Positions 49,397-58,363 are shown, numbered from the stretch's first letter. The stretch is 64,000 nt of DNA from Shewanella sp. UCD-KL21 (GCF_001957135.1 NZ_MPHK01000016.1:44585-108584), one strand, 5' to 3'. The notes: a model not told the origin generated them from the sequence alone. Numbers and translations: made by a program.

Positions 49397-49831
49397 TCCA
49401 ATCTCCTTTTATTATCGATAGCAGCATTAATGCTAGGTTCAGGCGATGTTGATTGCTGAACAAGCGCGCTGGTATCGACGGTTTATCTTGGCTAAGGTTA
49501 GCGTTCAATGTGTACGTTAACTGAACGTTACCCTGTTTAATATGATCTTAGTGTACTAGTAAATTACTTTTATTTGTAATACAAATCTACCATAAGTGTG
49601 ATCGGCTTCGTATTTGTTTTATCATATTTTATACGTTGATCGCCTATCTAGTTGATTTGGCGTGGTAAAAATGTTTTTCGCTATTTATTAATTATTTTAA
49701 AAGCATAATTTTCTGTGGCAATGAATAGCAATAGTCAGTGATCCAAGTCTATTATTAGTTTATATATGCTGAAATTTTTGTTTATTTGTATTATTTTAGA
49801 TGCAGATGGGCACTTTTAGTTTGAGGTTAAT
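49397..49831. promoter_or_regulatory. Divergent control region between kdgF and the PL17 genes
   Basis: 435 bases. ATTTGTA-A-TACAAAT at 49572-49586 is a perfect 15-base palindrome. TGTGA-TCGGCT-TCGTA at 49597-49612 is CRP-like (8 of 10). ATTTGTATTA at 49784-49793 precedes PL17. A long dyad TAGCGTTCA/TGAACGTTA (49499-49507 with 49522-49530) may fold in the kdgF leader. Confidence 0.6.
49572..49586. promoter_or_regulatory. Perfect palindromic copy of the alginate-locus operator motif
   Basis: ATTTGTAATACAAAT, symmetric about 49579. It is the best instance of the motif repeated upstream of the locus genes. Confidence 0.6.
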
Positions 49832-51967
49832 ATGTCGCAAGCCATTAAAGCGGTACTTTTTGAACAGTCGGAAATCGCATCAATCGCCAGTGAATTAGGC
49901 AAAGATAGCCTTATGGGCAAAAGCTTAACTCAGTTAATAGCAGATACTGATGCGTTTATGGCGTTAGGAGTTGAAGTTCCTGGTCATAGTGAAGCGGGTG
50001 GTTATGCACATAATCGTCACAAACAAAATTATCAATACATTAACCAAGCGGGACGTTTGTTTCTGATAACAGGTGAAGACAAGTATGCTCAGTATACTGC
50101 TGATCTGTTACTTGCTTATGCTGATAAGTATTTGAAGCTGGATTATCATGAGCAGCTAAATACTAACCCGCCGGGTCGTTTGTTTCATCAAATTCTCAAC
50201 GAACATGTCTTCCTACTTTATTCTAGCTTAGGTTATAGCTGCATTCGCCATTGGTTGTCTGCTGAGCAGCAGCAAACGATTATTGATGGTTTATTCCAGC
50301 CAATGTTAGATATGTTTACCGATAAGTATGCATTCGACTTTGACCGTATCCATAACCACGGTATCTGGGCTGTAGCAGCGGTTGCTATGTGTGGTTTAGC
50401 CATTGATAAGCCTGAATATGTTGAAATGTCGATTCACGGCCTTAAAGGTGATGACATTGAAGGCGGTTACTTAGCGCAGATCAGTAAGTTGTTTGCTCCT
50501 TCTGGTTACTACATGGAAGGTCCTTACTATCACCGTTATGCCATTCGTCCATTATGTTTGTTTGCTGAGGCAATTCACCGTCACCGTCCTGAGCTAGATA
50601 TTTTTAACTTTAACGGCCAAGTGATTGGTAAAACCGTTAAGGCGATGCTGGCAACAGCTTATCCAAATGGGGTATTTCCTGCATTAAACGATGCTTCACT
50701 GACCATGGATATTTGTGATGCGGGCGTAGTGGTTGCACTGAGCTTATACGCGAAACATTACGGGATCGATGATGACATTTTAGGCATGGCGCAAATTCAA
50801 GATAGCGTTTGGGTTAACGCCTGTGGCCAAGCCCTGTCAAGCGCATTTGATAACAATGACGCCGCTTTAAACCCTTGCTGGGCCAGTGTTGAGCTAAACG
50901 AAGGCCCTAATGGCGATCGTGGTGCGCAGGCATTTTTACGTATGCAAAGCAATAAAGGTGATGTAAGCCAATTAGTGATGAACTACGGTCAACACGGCAT
51001 GGGCCATGGTCACTTTGATACTTTAGGGGTGAGCTTCTTTAACAATGGCCAAGAAGTATTACGTGAATATGGCTTTGGTCGCTGGGTTAACGTGGAGCCA
51101 AAATTTGGTGGTCGTTACTTAGATGAAAACAAATCTTATGCGCGCCAAACCATTGCCCATAATGCGGTAGCGGTAGATCAAAAGTGTCAAAACAACTTTG
51201 ACGTTAAACTCGCCGATAGCCGCCACGGTGAGCCACACTTCTTTAGTGGTGATGATAAACAGATCCAAGGTGTGAGCGCATTTTGTCGTGACTTCTATGA
51301 AGGGGTTGATCAGCAACGTAGCTTGCTCATGATTAACGACGAACGTTTAGCACAGCCAATCTTGGTTGATTTATACCGTTTAACCAGTGATGTGGCGCAT
51401 CAATATGACTACGCACTGCATTACGATGGTCAAATCGTGCGGACTAACTTTGATTATCAAACTCACGCCGAGTTATCGACGCTAGGTGATGATTTTGGTT
51501 ATCAGCATCTTTGGAATGTCGGTCAAGGTAAAGCCAAAGACACCACTTTAGTGAGCTGGCTACAAGGTAGCAGTTATTACACTTGGCTTGCGGCATCAAG
51601 CGCAGAAGACGAAGTTATCTTTACTCGCAGCGGCGCCAATGACCCATCATTTAACTTACGCAGTGAGCCAGGTTTAGTATTACGTCGCAATGCAAAAGAC
51701 ACTCTATTTGCCAACGTACTTGAGACTCATGGTTACTTTAATGAAGCCATTGAAGCCAGTACTGAAGCGCGCGGCCAAATTACCGAGGTTAAGGTGATTG
51801 GCACCAATGAGCAGGGATCGGTCATCGAAATTATCGCTAAAGATTACTCAATCATTGTGATGGTCAGTAACCAAGTTGGCGTGACTGAAACAACTAACAC
51901 TAGCGTGACATTTAACAATCAAGACTTCCAATGGCAGGGTTACTTTGCTGTTGAAGTAAGAGGTTAA
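49832..51967 (+). CDS. Oligoalginate lyase, family PL17 (first copy)
   Basis: An exo-acting lyase of 711 residues that releases unsaturated monouronate from alginate oligosaccharides. No signal peptide, so it acts in the cytoplasm. An N-terminal alpha/alpha barrel (alginate lyase domain, to about residue 340) is followed by a heparinase II/III-like beta-sandwich. Asn175-His176 (HNHGIWAV) and Tyr232 (GPYYHRY) lie 57 residues apart, the spacing of the catalytic Asn201 and Tyr258 of Saccharophagus Alg17C. HGMGHGHFDTLGVS near residue 389 supplies residues of the second domain. It is divergent from kdgF and followed 4 bases later by a paralogue. Confidence 0.94.
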   Translation: MSQAIKAVLFEQSEIASIASELGKDSLMGKSLTQLIADTDAFMALGVEVPGHSEAGGYAHNRHKQNYQYINQAGRLFLITGEDKYAQYTADLLLAYADKYLKLDYHEQLNTNPPGRLFHQILNEHVFLLYSSLGYSCIRHWLSAEQQQTIIDGLFQPMLDMFTDKYAFDFDRIHNHGIWAVAAVAMCGLAIDKPEYVEMSIHGLKGDDIEGGYLAQISKLFAPSGYYMEGPYYHRYAIRPLCLFAEAIHRHRPELDIFNFNGQVIGKTVKAMLATAYPNGVFPALNDASLTMDICDAGVVVALSLYAKHYGIDDDILGMAQIQDSVWVNACGQALSSAFDNNDAALNPCWASVELNEGPNGDRGAQAFLRMQSNKGDVSQLVMNYGQHGMGHGHFDTLGVSFFNNGQEVLREYGFGRWVNVEPKFGGRYLDENKSYARQTIAHNAVAVDQKCQNNFDVKLADSRHGEPHFFSGDDKQIQGVSAFCRDFYEGVDQQRSLLMINDERLAQPILVDLYRLTSDVAHQYDYALHYDGQIVRTNFDYQTHAELSTLGDDFGYQHLWNVGQGKAKDTTLVSWLQGSSYYTWLAASSAEDEVIFTRSGANDPSFNLRSEPGLVLRRNAKDTLFANVLETHGYFNEAIEASTEARGQITEVKVIGTNEQGSVIEIIAKDYSIIVMVSNQVGVTETTNTSVTFNNQDFQWQGYFAVEVRG

Positions 51968-51971
51968 TCCC

Positions 51972-54122
51972 ATGAGTTACCAACCATTATTAATGAGCTT
52001 TGAAGAAGCTGCCGAGTTACGTACTCACCTTAATACAGACAGCTTAATGGGCCGCTCTATTGCGGCTGAAGTGGCTGCACTTGAAGGTTATTTACCTGTT
52101 GGCATTGAAATTCCAGGCCATGGCGAAGCGGGCGGTTATGAGCATAATCGTCATAAGCAAAACTACATTCATTTGGATTTAGCAGGGCGTTTATTCTTAA
52201 TTACTGAAGATAAACGCTACCTTGATTACGCTAAAACCATGTTGGTTGAATACGCCAAGGTGTATACCAGCTTTGAGCTGAACACCAGCCGTGACTCAAA
52301 CCCTCCGGGGCGTATTTTCCATCAGACACTAAACGAAAACATGTGGATGCTGTACGCATCTTGTGCTTATTCGTGTATTCGTCATGAGTTAACCACTGAC
52401 GAACAACAGTTAATCGAAAACGACTTATTCCGTCCGATGATTGATTTGTTTGTTGATACGTATGCCCACGATTTTGACATCGTCCATAACCACGGTCTTT
52501 GGGCTGTGGCGGGTGTGGGTATTTGTGGTTACGCCATTAACGACCAAGCAAGTGTTGATAAAGCACTTTATGGTTTAGCGGGTGACAGCGTATCAGGTGG
52601 CTTTATTGCTCAGCTGACGCAACTGTTCTCGCCAGACGGTTACTATATGGAAGGTCCGTATTATCACCGTTTCTCGTTAAGACCGATTTACTTATTTGCT
52701 GAGACCATTCAACGTCGTCAGCCTGAAATCGATATCTATAACTTGAAAGATCAAGTAATTAAAACCACCACTTACGCGGTGATGTCTACTGCGTTCCCTA
52801 ATGGTGTGTTGCCAGCCCTTAATGATTCATCTAAAACCATGGACATTAAAGACGAAGGCGTATTGATTGCCACTAGCGTGTGCTTTAAGCGTTACTCCCA
52901 AGATGACAACCTTAAATCAATGGCTGTGCATCAAGACAAGGTTTGGGTACATGGATCGGGTGCGGCATTATCTGACGGTGTAGCGAACTCTGAAAAACTA
53001 GCTGGTTTTAACTGGGGTAGTTTACAGCTAACCGATGGCCCACAAGGCGAGCGCGGCGGTATTTCAATTTTACGTCATCGTGATGTAAAAGATGACGATA
53101 GCATGGCGCTACTATGGTACGGCCAACACGGCAGTGACCATAAATTACATTCAGCATTAGATCATGGCCACTTTGATGGTTTACACCTAAGCCTGTTTAA
53201 TCACGGTCAAGAAGTGACTCATGATTATGGCTTTGGCCGTTGGGTTAACGTTGAGCCAAAATTTGGCGGTCGTTATATTCCTGAAAACAAAAGCTACTGT
53301 AAGCAAACTGTTGCTCACAATACGGTTGTGGTTGATCAAACCAGTCAAAACCAAGGTGACACAGCCACTGCAGAAGCACGTTGGGGTGAGCCGCATTTCT
53401 TTGTGGCGGGCGATAACAACATGCAAGCCATGAGTGCCTTTGTACGTGGTTACTACCCAGGGGTTGATCAACAGCGCACAGTAGTGATGTTTGAAGTTGC
53501 TGGCATTGCTAAGCCAATCGTATTGGATTTATTCCGCTTAACCAGTGACGAGCAGCATACCTATGATTATGTGATGCATCACAGCGGCCAAATTATCCGT
53601 ACAGATTTTGACTACCAAACGGCGTCTAAGCTTAAGCCTGTCGGTGAAAAATCAGGTTACCAGCACTTGTGGAACATTGCTTCAGGCAAGGTTGATCAGC
53701 AAGGCAGCTTGGTCAGCTGGTTAATGGGCAGCAGCTACTATTCAATGGTGAGCAGCGCAACTCAAGACAGTGAAGTGATTTTTGCCCGTACTGGCGCCAA
53801 TGACCCTGACTTTAACTTACGCAGCGAGCCGGTAATGCTGTTACGTCAGCAAGGCAAGACGCATTTATTTGCTAACGTCTATGAAACCCATGGCTATTTC
53901 AATGAAGCGATTGAAGCGAGCACCGATGCCCGTGGTCAAGTGAGCAAGGTTGAAGTATTGACTCACACAGCTGATGCGTCAGCGGTGAAACTGACGCTGG
54001 TGTCAGGCCAAGAGGTTAATGTGTTTGTATCAAACAAAGCTGATGTTAATGCTGACAGCCAAACAAGCCTTGAAGTTGCTGGTAAAACAGTAAGCTGGAA
54101 AGGTGAAGTGTATATTGGTTAA
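51972..54122 (+). CDS. Oligoalginate lyase, family PL17 (second copy)
   Basis: A 716-residue paralogue of the preceding enzyme, over half identical by eye, with only 4 bases between the genes. It keeps Asn173-His174 (HNHGLWAV), Tyr230 (GPYYHRF) and the LDHGHFDGLHLSLF region, so it should be active. There is no signal peptide. Differences lie in the first 20 residues, in a short insertion near residue 365 (RHRDVKDDDSMALLWYGQHG, quoted in part), and in the C-terminal tail. The pair may split substrates by block type or chain length, which is inference. A bidirectional terminator follows. Confidence 0.94.
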   Translation: MSYQPLLMSFEEAAELRTHLNTDSLMGRSIAAEVAALEGYLPVGIEIPGHGEAGGYEHNRHKQNYIHLDLAGRLFLITEDKRYLDYAKTMLVEYAKVYTSFELNTSRDSNPPGRIFHQTLNENMWMLYASCAYSCIRHELTTDEQQLIENDLFRPMIDLFVDTYAHDFDIVHNHGLWAVAGVGICGYAINDQASVDKALYGLAGDSVSGGFIAQLTQLFSPDGYYMEGPYYHRFSLRPIYLFAETIQRRQPEIDIYNLKDQVIKTTTYAVMSTAFPNGVLPALNDSSKTMDIKDEGVLIATSVCFKRYSQDDNLKSMAVHQDKVWVHGSGAALSDGVANSEKLAGFNWGSLQLTDGPQGERGGISILRHRDVKDDDSMALLWYGQHGSDHKLHSALDHGHFDGLHLSLFNHGQEVTHDYGFGRWVNVEPKFGGRYIPENKSYCKQTVAHNTVVVDQTSQNQGDTATAEARWGEPHFFVAGDNNMQAMSAFVRGYYPGVDQQRTVVMFEVAGIAKPIVLDLFRLTSDEQHTYDYVMHHSGQIIRTDFDYQTASKLKPVGEKSGYQHLWNIASGKVDQQGSLVSWLMGSSYYSMVSSATQDSEVIFARTGANDPDFNLRSEPVMLLRQQGKTHLFANVYETHGYFNEAIEASTDARGQVSKVEVLTHTADASAVKLTLVSGQEVNVFVSNKADVNADSQTSLEVAGKTVSWKGEVYIG

Positions 54123-54191
54123 TGGCCAATAAGGCGCCTAATAAGCCGTCTTATTTATTCCGCTGTGAATAAGGTGAGCTAAATTACCAAT

Positions 54192-54232
54192 AAAAAAATC
54201 CCGAGCTAACCATGTTAGTCTCGGGGTTTTTG
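54192..54232. terminator. Bidirectional terminator between the PL17 pair and pstB
   Basis: AAAATCCCGAG-CTAAC-CAT-GTTAG-T-CTCGGGGTTTT forms a long stem with A and T runs on either side. It serves both converging operons. Confidence 0.9.
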
Positions 54233-54278
54233 TTTCTAGCAGGCTGTTAGGCTTGCTGAGTCAATTGCTTATAAACGC

Positions 54279-55028
54279 TTAACCAAACTCACCGCTAACA
54301 TAACCTTTGGTACGGCTATCAACTGGGTGTTGGAACAAGGTGGCGGTATCTGCGTGTTCAACTAACTCACCCATCCAGAAGAAGGCGGTTTTATCTGAAA
54401 TACGCTTTGCCTGATTCATTGAGTGAGTCACAATCACGATGGTGAACTTTTTACGTAGCTCGTCCATTAACTCTTCAATTTTATGGGTAGCGATAGGATC
54501 AAGCGCACTGGTTGGCTCGTCCATCAAAATCACTTCAGGTTGCATGGCAATGGCACGAGCAATACATAAACGTTGCTGCTGACCACCTGACAAGCCTAAT
54601 GCAGGGCTATGTAGACGCTCTTTGACTTCATCCCATAATGCTGCGCCACGTAATGACTCTTCAACCATATCAGCAATCACTTGCTTGTCTTTTTCGCCCT
54701 GAGCTTTCAGGCCAAAGGCAACATTGTCATAAATACTCATCGGGAATGGGTTGGGTTTTTGAAATACCATCCCCACTCGCATCCGCAGTTGTTTTACATC
54801 AATGTCTGAATATATGTTTTCGCCTTCAAATAATACATCACCATCAATTTTCACCCCTGCCACTAGGTCGTTCATGCGGTTTAAGGTGCGCAATAAGGTT
54901 GATTTACCACAACCCGATGGACCAATTAACGCCGTGACCTGTTTAGCAGGAATAGGCAATGAAATATTCTTCAGCGCTTGGTTTTCGCCGTAGAAAAGGT
55001 TGAGATTATTGACTTCAAGCTTGTTCAT
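54279..55028 (-). CDS. pstB: Phosphate ABC transporter ATP-binding protein
   Basis: ATPase of the high-affinity phosphate importer. The 249-residue protein has Walker [20 protein letters not shown], PstB-type Q-loop [18 protein letters not shown], signature [16 protein letters not shown] and Walker [14 protein letters not shown]. Last gene of the operon pstS-pstC-pstA-pstB. phoU is not next to it. Confidence 0.98.
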   Translation of the reverse strand: MNKLEVNNLNLFYGENQALKNISLPIPAKQVTALIGPSGCGKSTLLRTLNRMNDLVAGVKIDGDVLFEGENIYSDIDVKQLRMRVGMVFQKPNPFPMSIYDNVAFGLKAQGEKDKQVIADMVEESLRGAALWDEVKERLHSPALGLSGGQQQRLCIARAIAMQPEVILMDEPTSALDPIATHKIEELMDELRKKFTIVIVTHSMNQAKRISDKTAFFWMGELVEHADTATLFQHPVDSRTKGYVSGEFG

Positions 55029-55039
55029 TTTTAATTGCC

Positions 55040-55903
55040 TTAATGTGAATGTTTATCAAATCGAGCTGCGATAATTTTGGTGGCTAGATTGAGTACTAGC
55101 ACTAATACAATCAAGATGGTGGCAGTGGCATAGGCCTGATCCCACTCATGTTGAGTAAATAATTCTTGGGTGAGCTTGTATAAATGCACGGTTAAGGTGC
55201 GGCCAGAATCTAATACTGATTCAGGAATTTGTGTCACCATGCCCGCGGTTAAAAATACCGGTGCCGATTCACCAATCACCCGGCCTGTACTCAAAATAAT
55301 TGAGGTCACAATACCCGGTAATGCGTTAGGTAAAATGAGGCGCCAAATGGTATAAATCTTTGAACTGCCCAGTGCATAACCCCCTTCACGGTAGCTCATA
55401 GGTACCGCCATTAGCGCTTCTTCAGTGGTGCGGATTATCACAGGTAAAATCAGCATTGATAGTGTCAGCGCGCCAGCAAGGATAGAGAACCCAAGGCCGA
55501 GTACTGTCACAAAGAAGGTCATACCAAACAGGCCGTAAACAATCGATGGAATACCGGCTAATGATTCAATACAAAAACGGATCACTTCAACCAATTTACT
55601 GCCAGGTTTGGCGTATTCGGTTAAGTAAATAGCGGTCATAATCCCCAGTGGGGCTGCGATACCCAGTGACAATCCAACCATATAAACGGTTGATACAATC
55701 ATCGCCCAAATACCTGATGCTTCGCCAATGCGTGTGTAGCTACTGGTAATAAACTCCCAACTGACATGGCTTAAGCCGTTAGATAAAATGTGCCACACGA
55801 CCCAAAGTAAAAATACGATGGTGAGCGCTGCAGATGCCCAAACGCCTGCCAGTGCAGCCTTGTCTTTAAACACTCGGGATTGCTTGTTTGATACTTGAGT
55901 CAT
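55040..55903 (-). CDS. pstA: Phosphate ABC transporter permease PstA
   Basis: A 287-residue inner-membrane permease with six predicted membrane segments. The EAA-type loop is [30 protein letters not shown], quoted in part as [20 protein letters not shown]. Its start overlaps the last base of the pstC stop codon (TAATG), so translation is coupled. Followed by pstB after 11 bases. Confidence 0.97.
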   Translation of the reverse strand: MTQVSNKQSRVFKDKAALAGVWASAALTIVFLLWVVWHILSNGLSHVSWEFITSSYTRIGEASGIWAMIVSTVYMVGLSLGIAAPLGIMTAIYLTEYAKPGSKLVEVIRFCIESLAGIPSIVYGLFGMTFFVTVLGLGFSILAGALTLSMLILPVIIRTTEEALMAVPMSYREGGYALGSSKIYTIWRLILPNALPGIVTSIILSTGRVIGESAPVFLTAGMVTQIPESVLDSGRTLTVHLYKLTQELFTQHEWDQAYATATILIVLVLVLNLATKIIAARFDKHSH

Positions 55904-56814
55904 TATGCATGCCCTCTTTTACGGTTTAGATAAAGTAGTCCAGCATTTAAACAAACGATAAAGGCCAGTAATACAATGCCTGTAGCGTATAAAGCACTTG
56001 AGTGGATGCCGGTTGCATAAGACATTTCCATAGCGATGTTAGCCGTTAATGAACGTGCAGGTTCAAGTAGTGAACCTGGCATAGCAGGAGCATTACCCAT
56101 CACCATGATAATGGCCATGGTTTCACCAATGGCGCGGGCGACACCTAAAGCCACACCGGTATAAATTCCGCTTTTAGCTGCAGGAATTAACACATTAAAA
56201 ATACTGTAAATATGCGATGCCCCTAAGGCTAAAGCACCTTCTTTGTAAGTCGGGGTGAGTGCTCTTAACGATGTTTCTGAAATCGTAATAACGGTTGGCA
56301 AAATCATAATCGCCAACACGATAATCCCCGCTAATAGAGTGTTACCTGCAGGAATATTAAAAATGCTTTCAATAGCTGGCACGATAACAATCAAACCGAA
56401 AAAGCCATAAACCACCGACGGAATACCCGCTAATAGCTCAACAGCAGGTCTAACAATGTTGGCGAGCCACTTTGGGGCAATTTCCGCTAAGAAGACTGCG
56501 GTTAATATTGCGACTGGTACGCCAATCATTACCGCGCCCATGGTTGAAGCAAGCGAGGCGACAATCATGGCGGCGATACCGTAAAGCGCAGGTGGTAGCC
56601 ATTCTTTACCAAAAATGAGGTTTAACACTCCCGCTTCTTTAAATGCGGGTAATCCTTCATAGAAAACGAACCAGCCAATAGTGATGACCGATACCACGCC
56701 GACCATGGCGCTGAGAAAAAATAACCCGTGAAAGAGTAGTTCTACCCAATCAATTTTCTTGGCAGGAGACAGTGACACCTTTGTCGTCATGTCTATTTTG
56801 CTAGCCGTTTCCAT
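55903..56814 (-). CDS. pstC: Phosphate ABC transporter permease PstC
   Basis: A 303-residue permease with six membrane segments. It carries the signature VELLAGIPSVVYGFFGL and the cytoplasmic loop TYKEGALALGASHIYSIFNV. The ATG at 56814 (METASKID) has AGAGG 8 bases upstream and is preferred to an in-frame start at 56877 that would reach toward pstS. It is the third component of the transporter, coupled with pstA. Confidence 0.96.
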   Translation of the reverse strand: METASKIDMTTKVSLSPAKKIDWVELLFHGLFFLSAMVGVVSVITIGWFVFYEGLPAFKEAGVLNLIFGKEWLPPALYGIAAMIVASLASTMGAVMIGVPVAILTAVFLAEIAPKWLANIVRPAVELLAGIPSVVYGFFGLIVIVPAIESIFNIPAGNTLLAGIIVLAIMILPTVITISETSLRALTPTYKEGALALGASHIYSIFNVLIPAAKSGIYTGVALGVARAIGETMAIIMVMGNAPAMPGSLLEPARSLTANIAMEMSYATGIHSSALYATGIVLLAFIVCLNAGLLYLNRKRGHA

Positions 56815-56888
56815 GTTACAACCTCTATATAAACAAAAAGCAGCATAAGAAGGTCTAGGCCTTCTTATGCCATGCATTCAATCAGTAA

Positions 56889-57698
56889 TTACTGAACGCG
56901 GATGTAGCCTTCTTCTGCAACGATACCTTGACCGTCTGCAGACATAATGAATTCAATAAATGATTTTGCAGTAGCTGGTGCGTCGTCATTCATTAACGCA
57001 ATGAAAGGGCGGGCAATTTGATAGTCGCCAGCGGCAATGTTGCTATCGGTTGCTGCAACACCATTGACTGATAATGCGTTGAGTGAATCATCAACACTAC
57101 CTAGTGAAATATAACCAATAGCGTATGGGTTGTTAGCAACGATGGTTTTAATCATGCCGTTACCGTTACCTACTTGAGCTGAAGGAGTAATAGCAGTTAC
57201 TGTGTGGCCATTAACTTTGCGTTGTAGCTTCATGATTTCTTCAAATGCACCACGGGTTCCTGAACCATTTTCGCGAGTAACAACAACGATTGGACGTGCT
57301 TCGCCGCCAACTTCGCTCCAGTTTTTGATTTCGCCACGGTAGATTTTAGAAATTTGCTCTTGAGTCAGGTCTTTTACTGGGTTTGCTTTGTTTACTGCAG
57401 CAGCAATACCGTCACGAGCAATAACAATTTCTTTTGTTTCAGCGCTTAGCTCGCCTTCTTTAATATTACGTGAAGACATACCAATCATGCTGGTGCCATC
57501 TTTAGCTGCACGAATACCCGCTGATGAGCCGGTGCCCTGCACTTCAACATTTTTGTTTGCTGTATTTTGAAAATTCTCTGCTAGCACTTCCATAACGTGT
57601 GCAACAGAGGTTGAACCAGATACGGTAACTGTACCAGCTTGAACAAGAGGTGCTGTCATTAAACCAACAGCTGTTAGTAAACCAATCACTTTTTTCAT
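56889..57698 (-). CDS. pstS: Periplasmic phosphate-binding protein PstS
   Basis: A 269-residue substrate-binding protein. Signal peptide KKVIGLLTAVGLMTAPLVQA ends before GTV. Phosphate-ligand loops appear as SGSTSVAHVMEV, GTGSSAGIRAAKDGTSMIG (quoted in part) and TRENGSGTRGAFEE. The ATG at 57698 has GGAACT 4-7 bases upstream; the GTG at 57710 lacks one. It heads the pst operon, with a Pho-box candidate 109 bases upstream of the start. Shorter than E. coli PstS (346), in line with the compact PstS type common in marine gammaproteobacteria. Confidence 0.96.
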   Translation of the reverse strand: MKKVIGLLTAVGLMTAPLVQAGTVTVSGSTSVAHVMEVLAENFQNTANKNVEVQGTGSSAGIRAAKDGTSMIGMSSRNIKEGELSAETKEIVIARDGIAAAVNKANPVKDLTQEQISKIYRGEIKNWSEVGGEARPIVVVTRENGSGTRGAFEEIMKLQRKVNGHTVTAITPSAQVGNGNGMIKTIVANNPYAIGYISLGSVDDSLNALSVNGVAATDSNIAAGDYQIARPFIALMNDDAPATAKSFIEFIMSADGQGIVAEEGYIRVQ

Positions 57699-57806
57699 CA
57701 CAAGTTCCACTTAATATATGTTGTTCGTTCAATCCATTTGGATATCAACGTTAGGGGGCTTCTTTTCAAATGTGTTTTTGAAGCGAGTGCATTAAGACAG
57801 ATCAAT

Positions 57807-57824
57807 ATGACAGTTAAGTTACAG
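57807..57824 (-). promoter_or_regulatory. Candidate Pho box upstream of pstS
   Basis: Minus strand CTGTAAC-TTAA-CTGTCAT reproduces the 7-4-7 PhoB repeat (consensus CTGTCAT-N4-CTGTCAT) with two changes in the first half. A further CTGTCT follows six bases on. Confidence 0.65.
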
Positions 57825-57980
57825 TCAAAAAAAGAGTAAATTAATTTGGCTTAATTATAATTAAGTTAATGTTTTTAATTGTTAATGTTTTGTTGTTACC
57901 CATGAAGATCTCGGTGATGGCGATTGAAAATCAGCCTGCAACTTCTTAAGTGAAGTAATTCTGTAATAACTCAGTCTTAA

Positions 57981-58025
57981 TAGGCTTTTTAGCCTAAAGC
58001 TGTCTTTGTTTTTAGGCTTTTTTTG
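57981..58025 (+). terminator. Intrinsic terminator with an overlapping alternative hairpin
   Basis: AGCCTAAA (57991-57998) pairs with TTTAGGCT (58011-58018), then a T-run. TAGGCT (57981-57986) can instead pair with AGCCTA (57991-57996), which would block the terminator. It lies 180 bases before the small ORF and 335 before the antiporter on the same strand. It could end a small RNA or act as an attenuator. Confidence 0.55.
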
Positions 58026-58207
58026 GGGGGGTAACTTAATAGGTGTTTAAGGTTATTTTAATATTCACTTGGTGTTTAGGTGTTTTTTTGTCCAGCAGAT
58101 GTTCACATTACTATTTATATGAAAGTTTTATGACAATTAATTAATGCGTTAAAATAATATACAATTAATAAGCTTAACCGCAGATTGAATCAGGTTAAGT
58201 CATCGTA

Positions 58208-58363
58208 TTGAGTACAACAACATCATCATTTTTACTTTTCCCTTGCCAAATTTGCGAGCAACTAAGGGAAGCTTGCCCGCAATATGCGTGCTGCACGCAA
58301 CGCCATGCTCAGCACAATAGTGTGCATCGACAATTATTCACAATATATAAGGTAAATGTATGA
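58208..58363 (+). CDS. Possible Cys-rich small protein overlapping the antiporter start
   Basis: A 51-codon frame starting at TTG, bounded by an in-frame TAA four codons upstream. It contains PCQICEQLREACPQYACC, with five cysteines in 17 residues, then a His/Gln-rich stretch. Its TGA overlaps the antiporter ATG as ATGA, a common coupling arrangement. Base composition is less AT-rich than the flanks. The ribosome site is weak (AGG 13 bases upstream), no family is recognised, and the frame could be chance. Confidence 0.35.
   Translation: MSTTTSSFLLFPCQICEQLREACPQYACCTQRHAQHNSVHRQLFTIYKVNV

Larger units (their letters stand above)
57699..58207. other. Intergenic region between pstS and the antiporter genes
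   Basis: About 510 AT-rich bases. It contains the Pho-box candidate at 57807-57824, an ACTTC/GAAGT hairpin near 57940-57955 and overlapping mutually exclusive hairpins at 57981-58024. No protein gene is called here. Confidence 0.5.

Noticed and set aside
57700..58200. Known riboswitch classes (Mn2+, c-di-GMP, Na+) before the antiporter
   Set aside because: No conserved core sequences recognised; only the terminator-like hairpins are supported.
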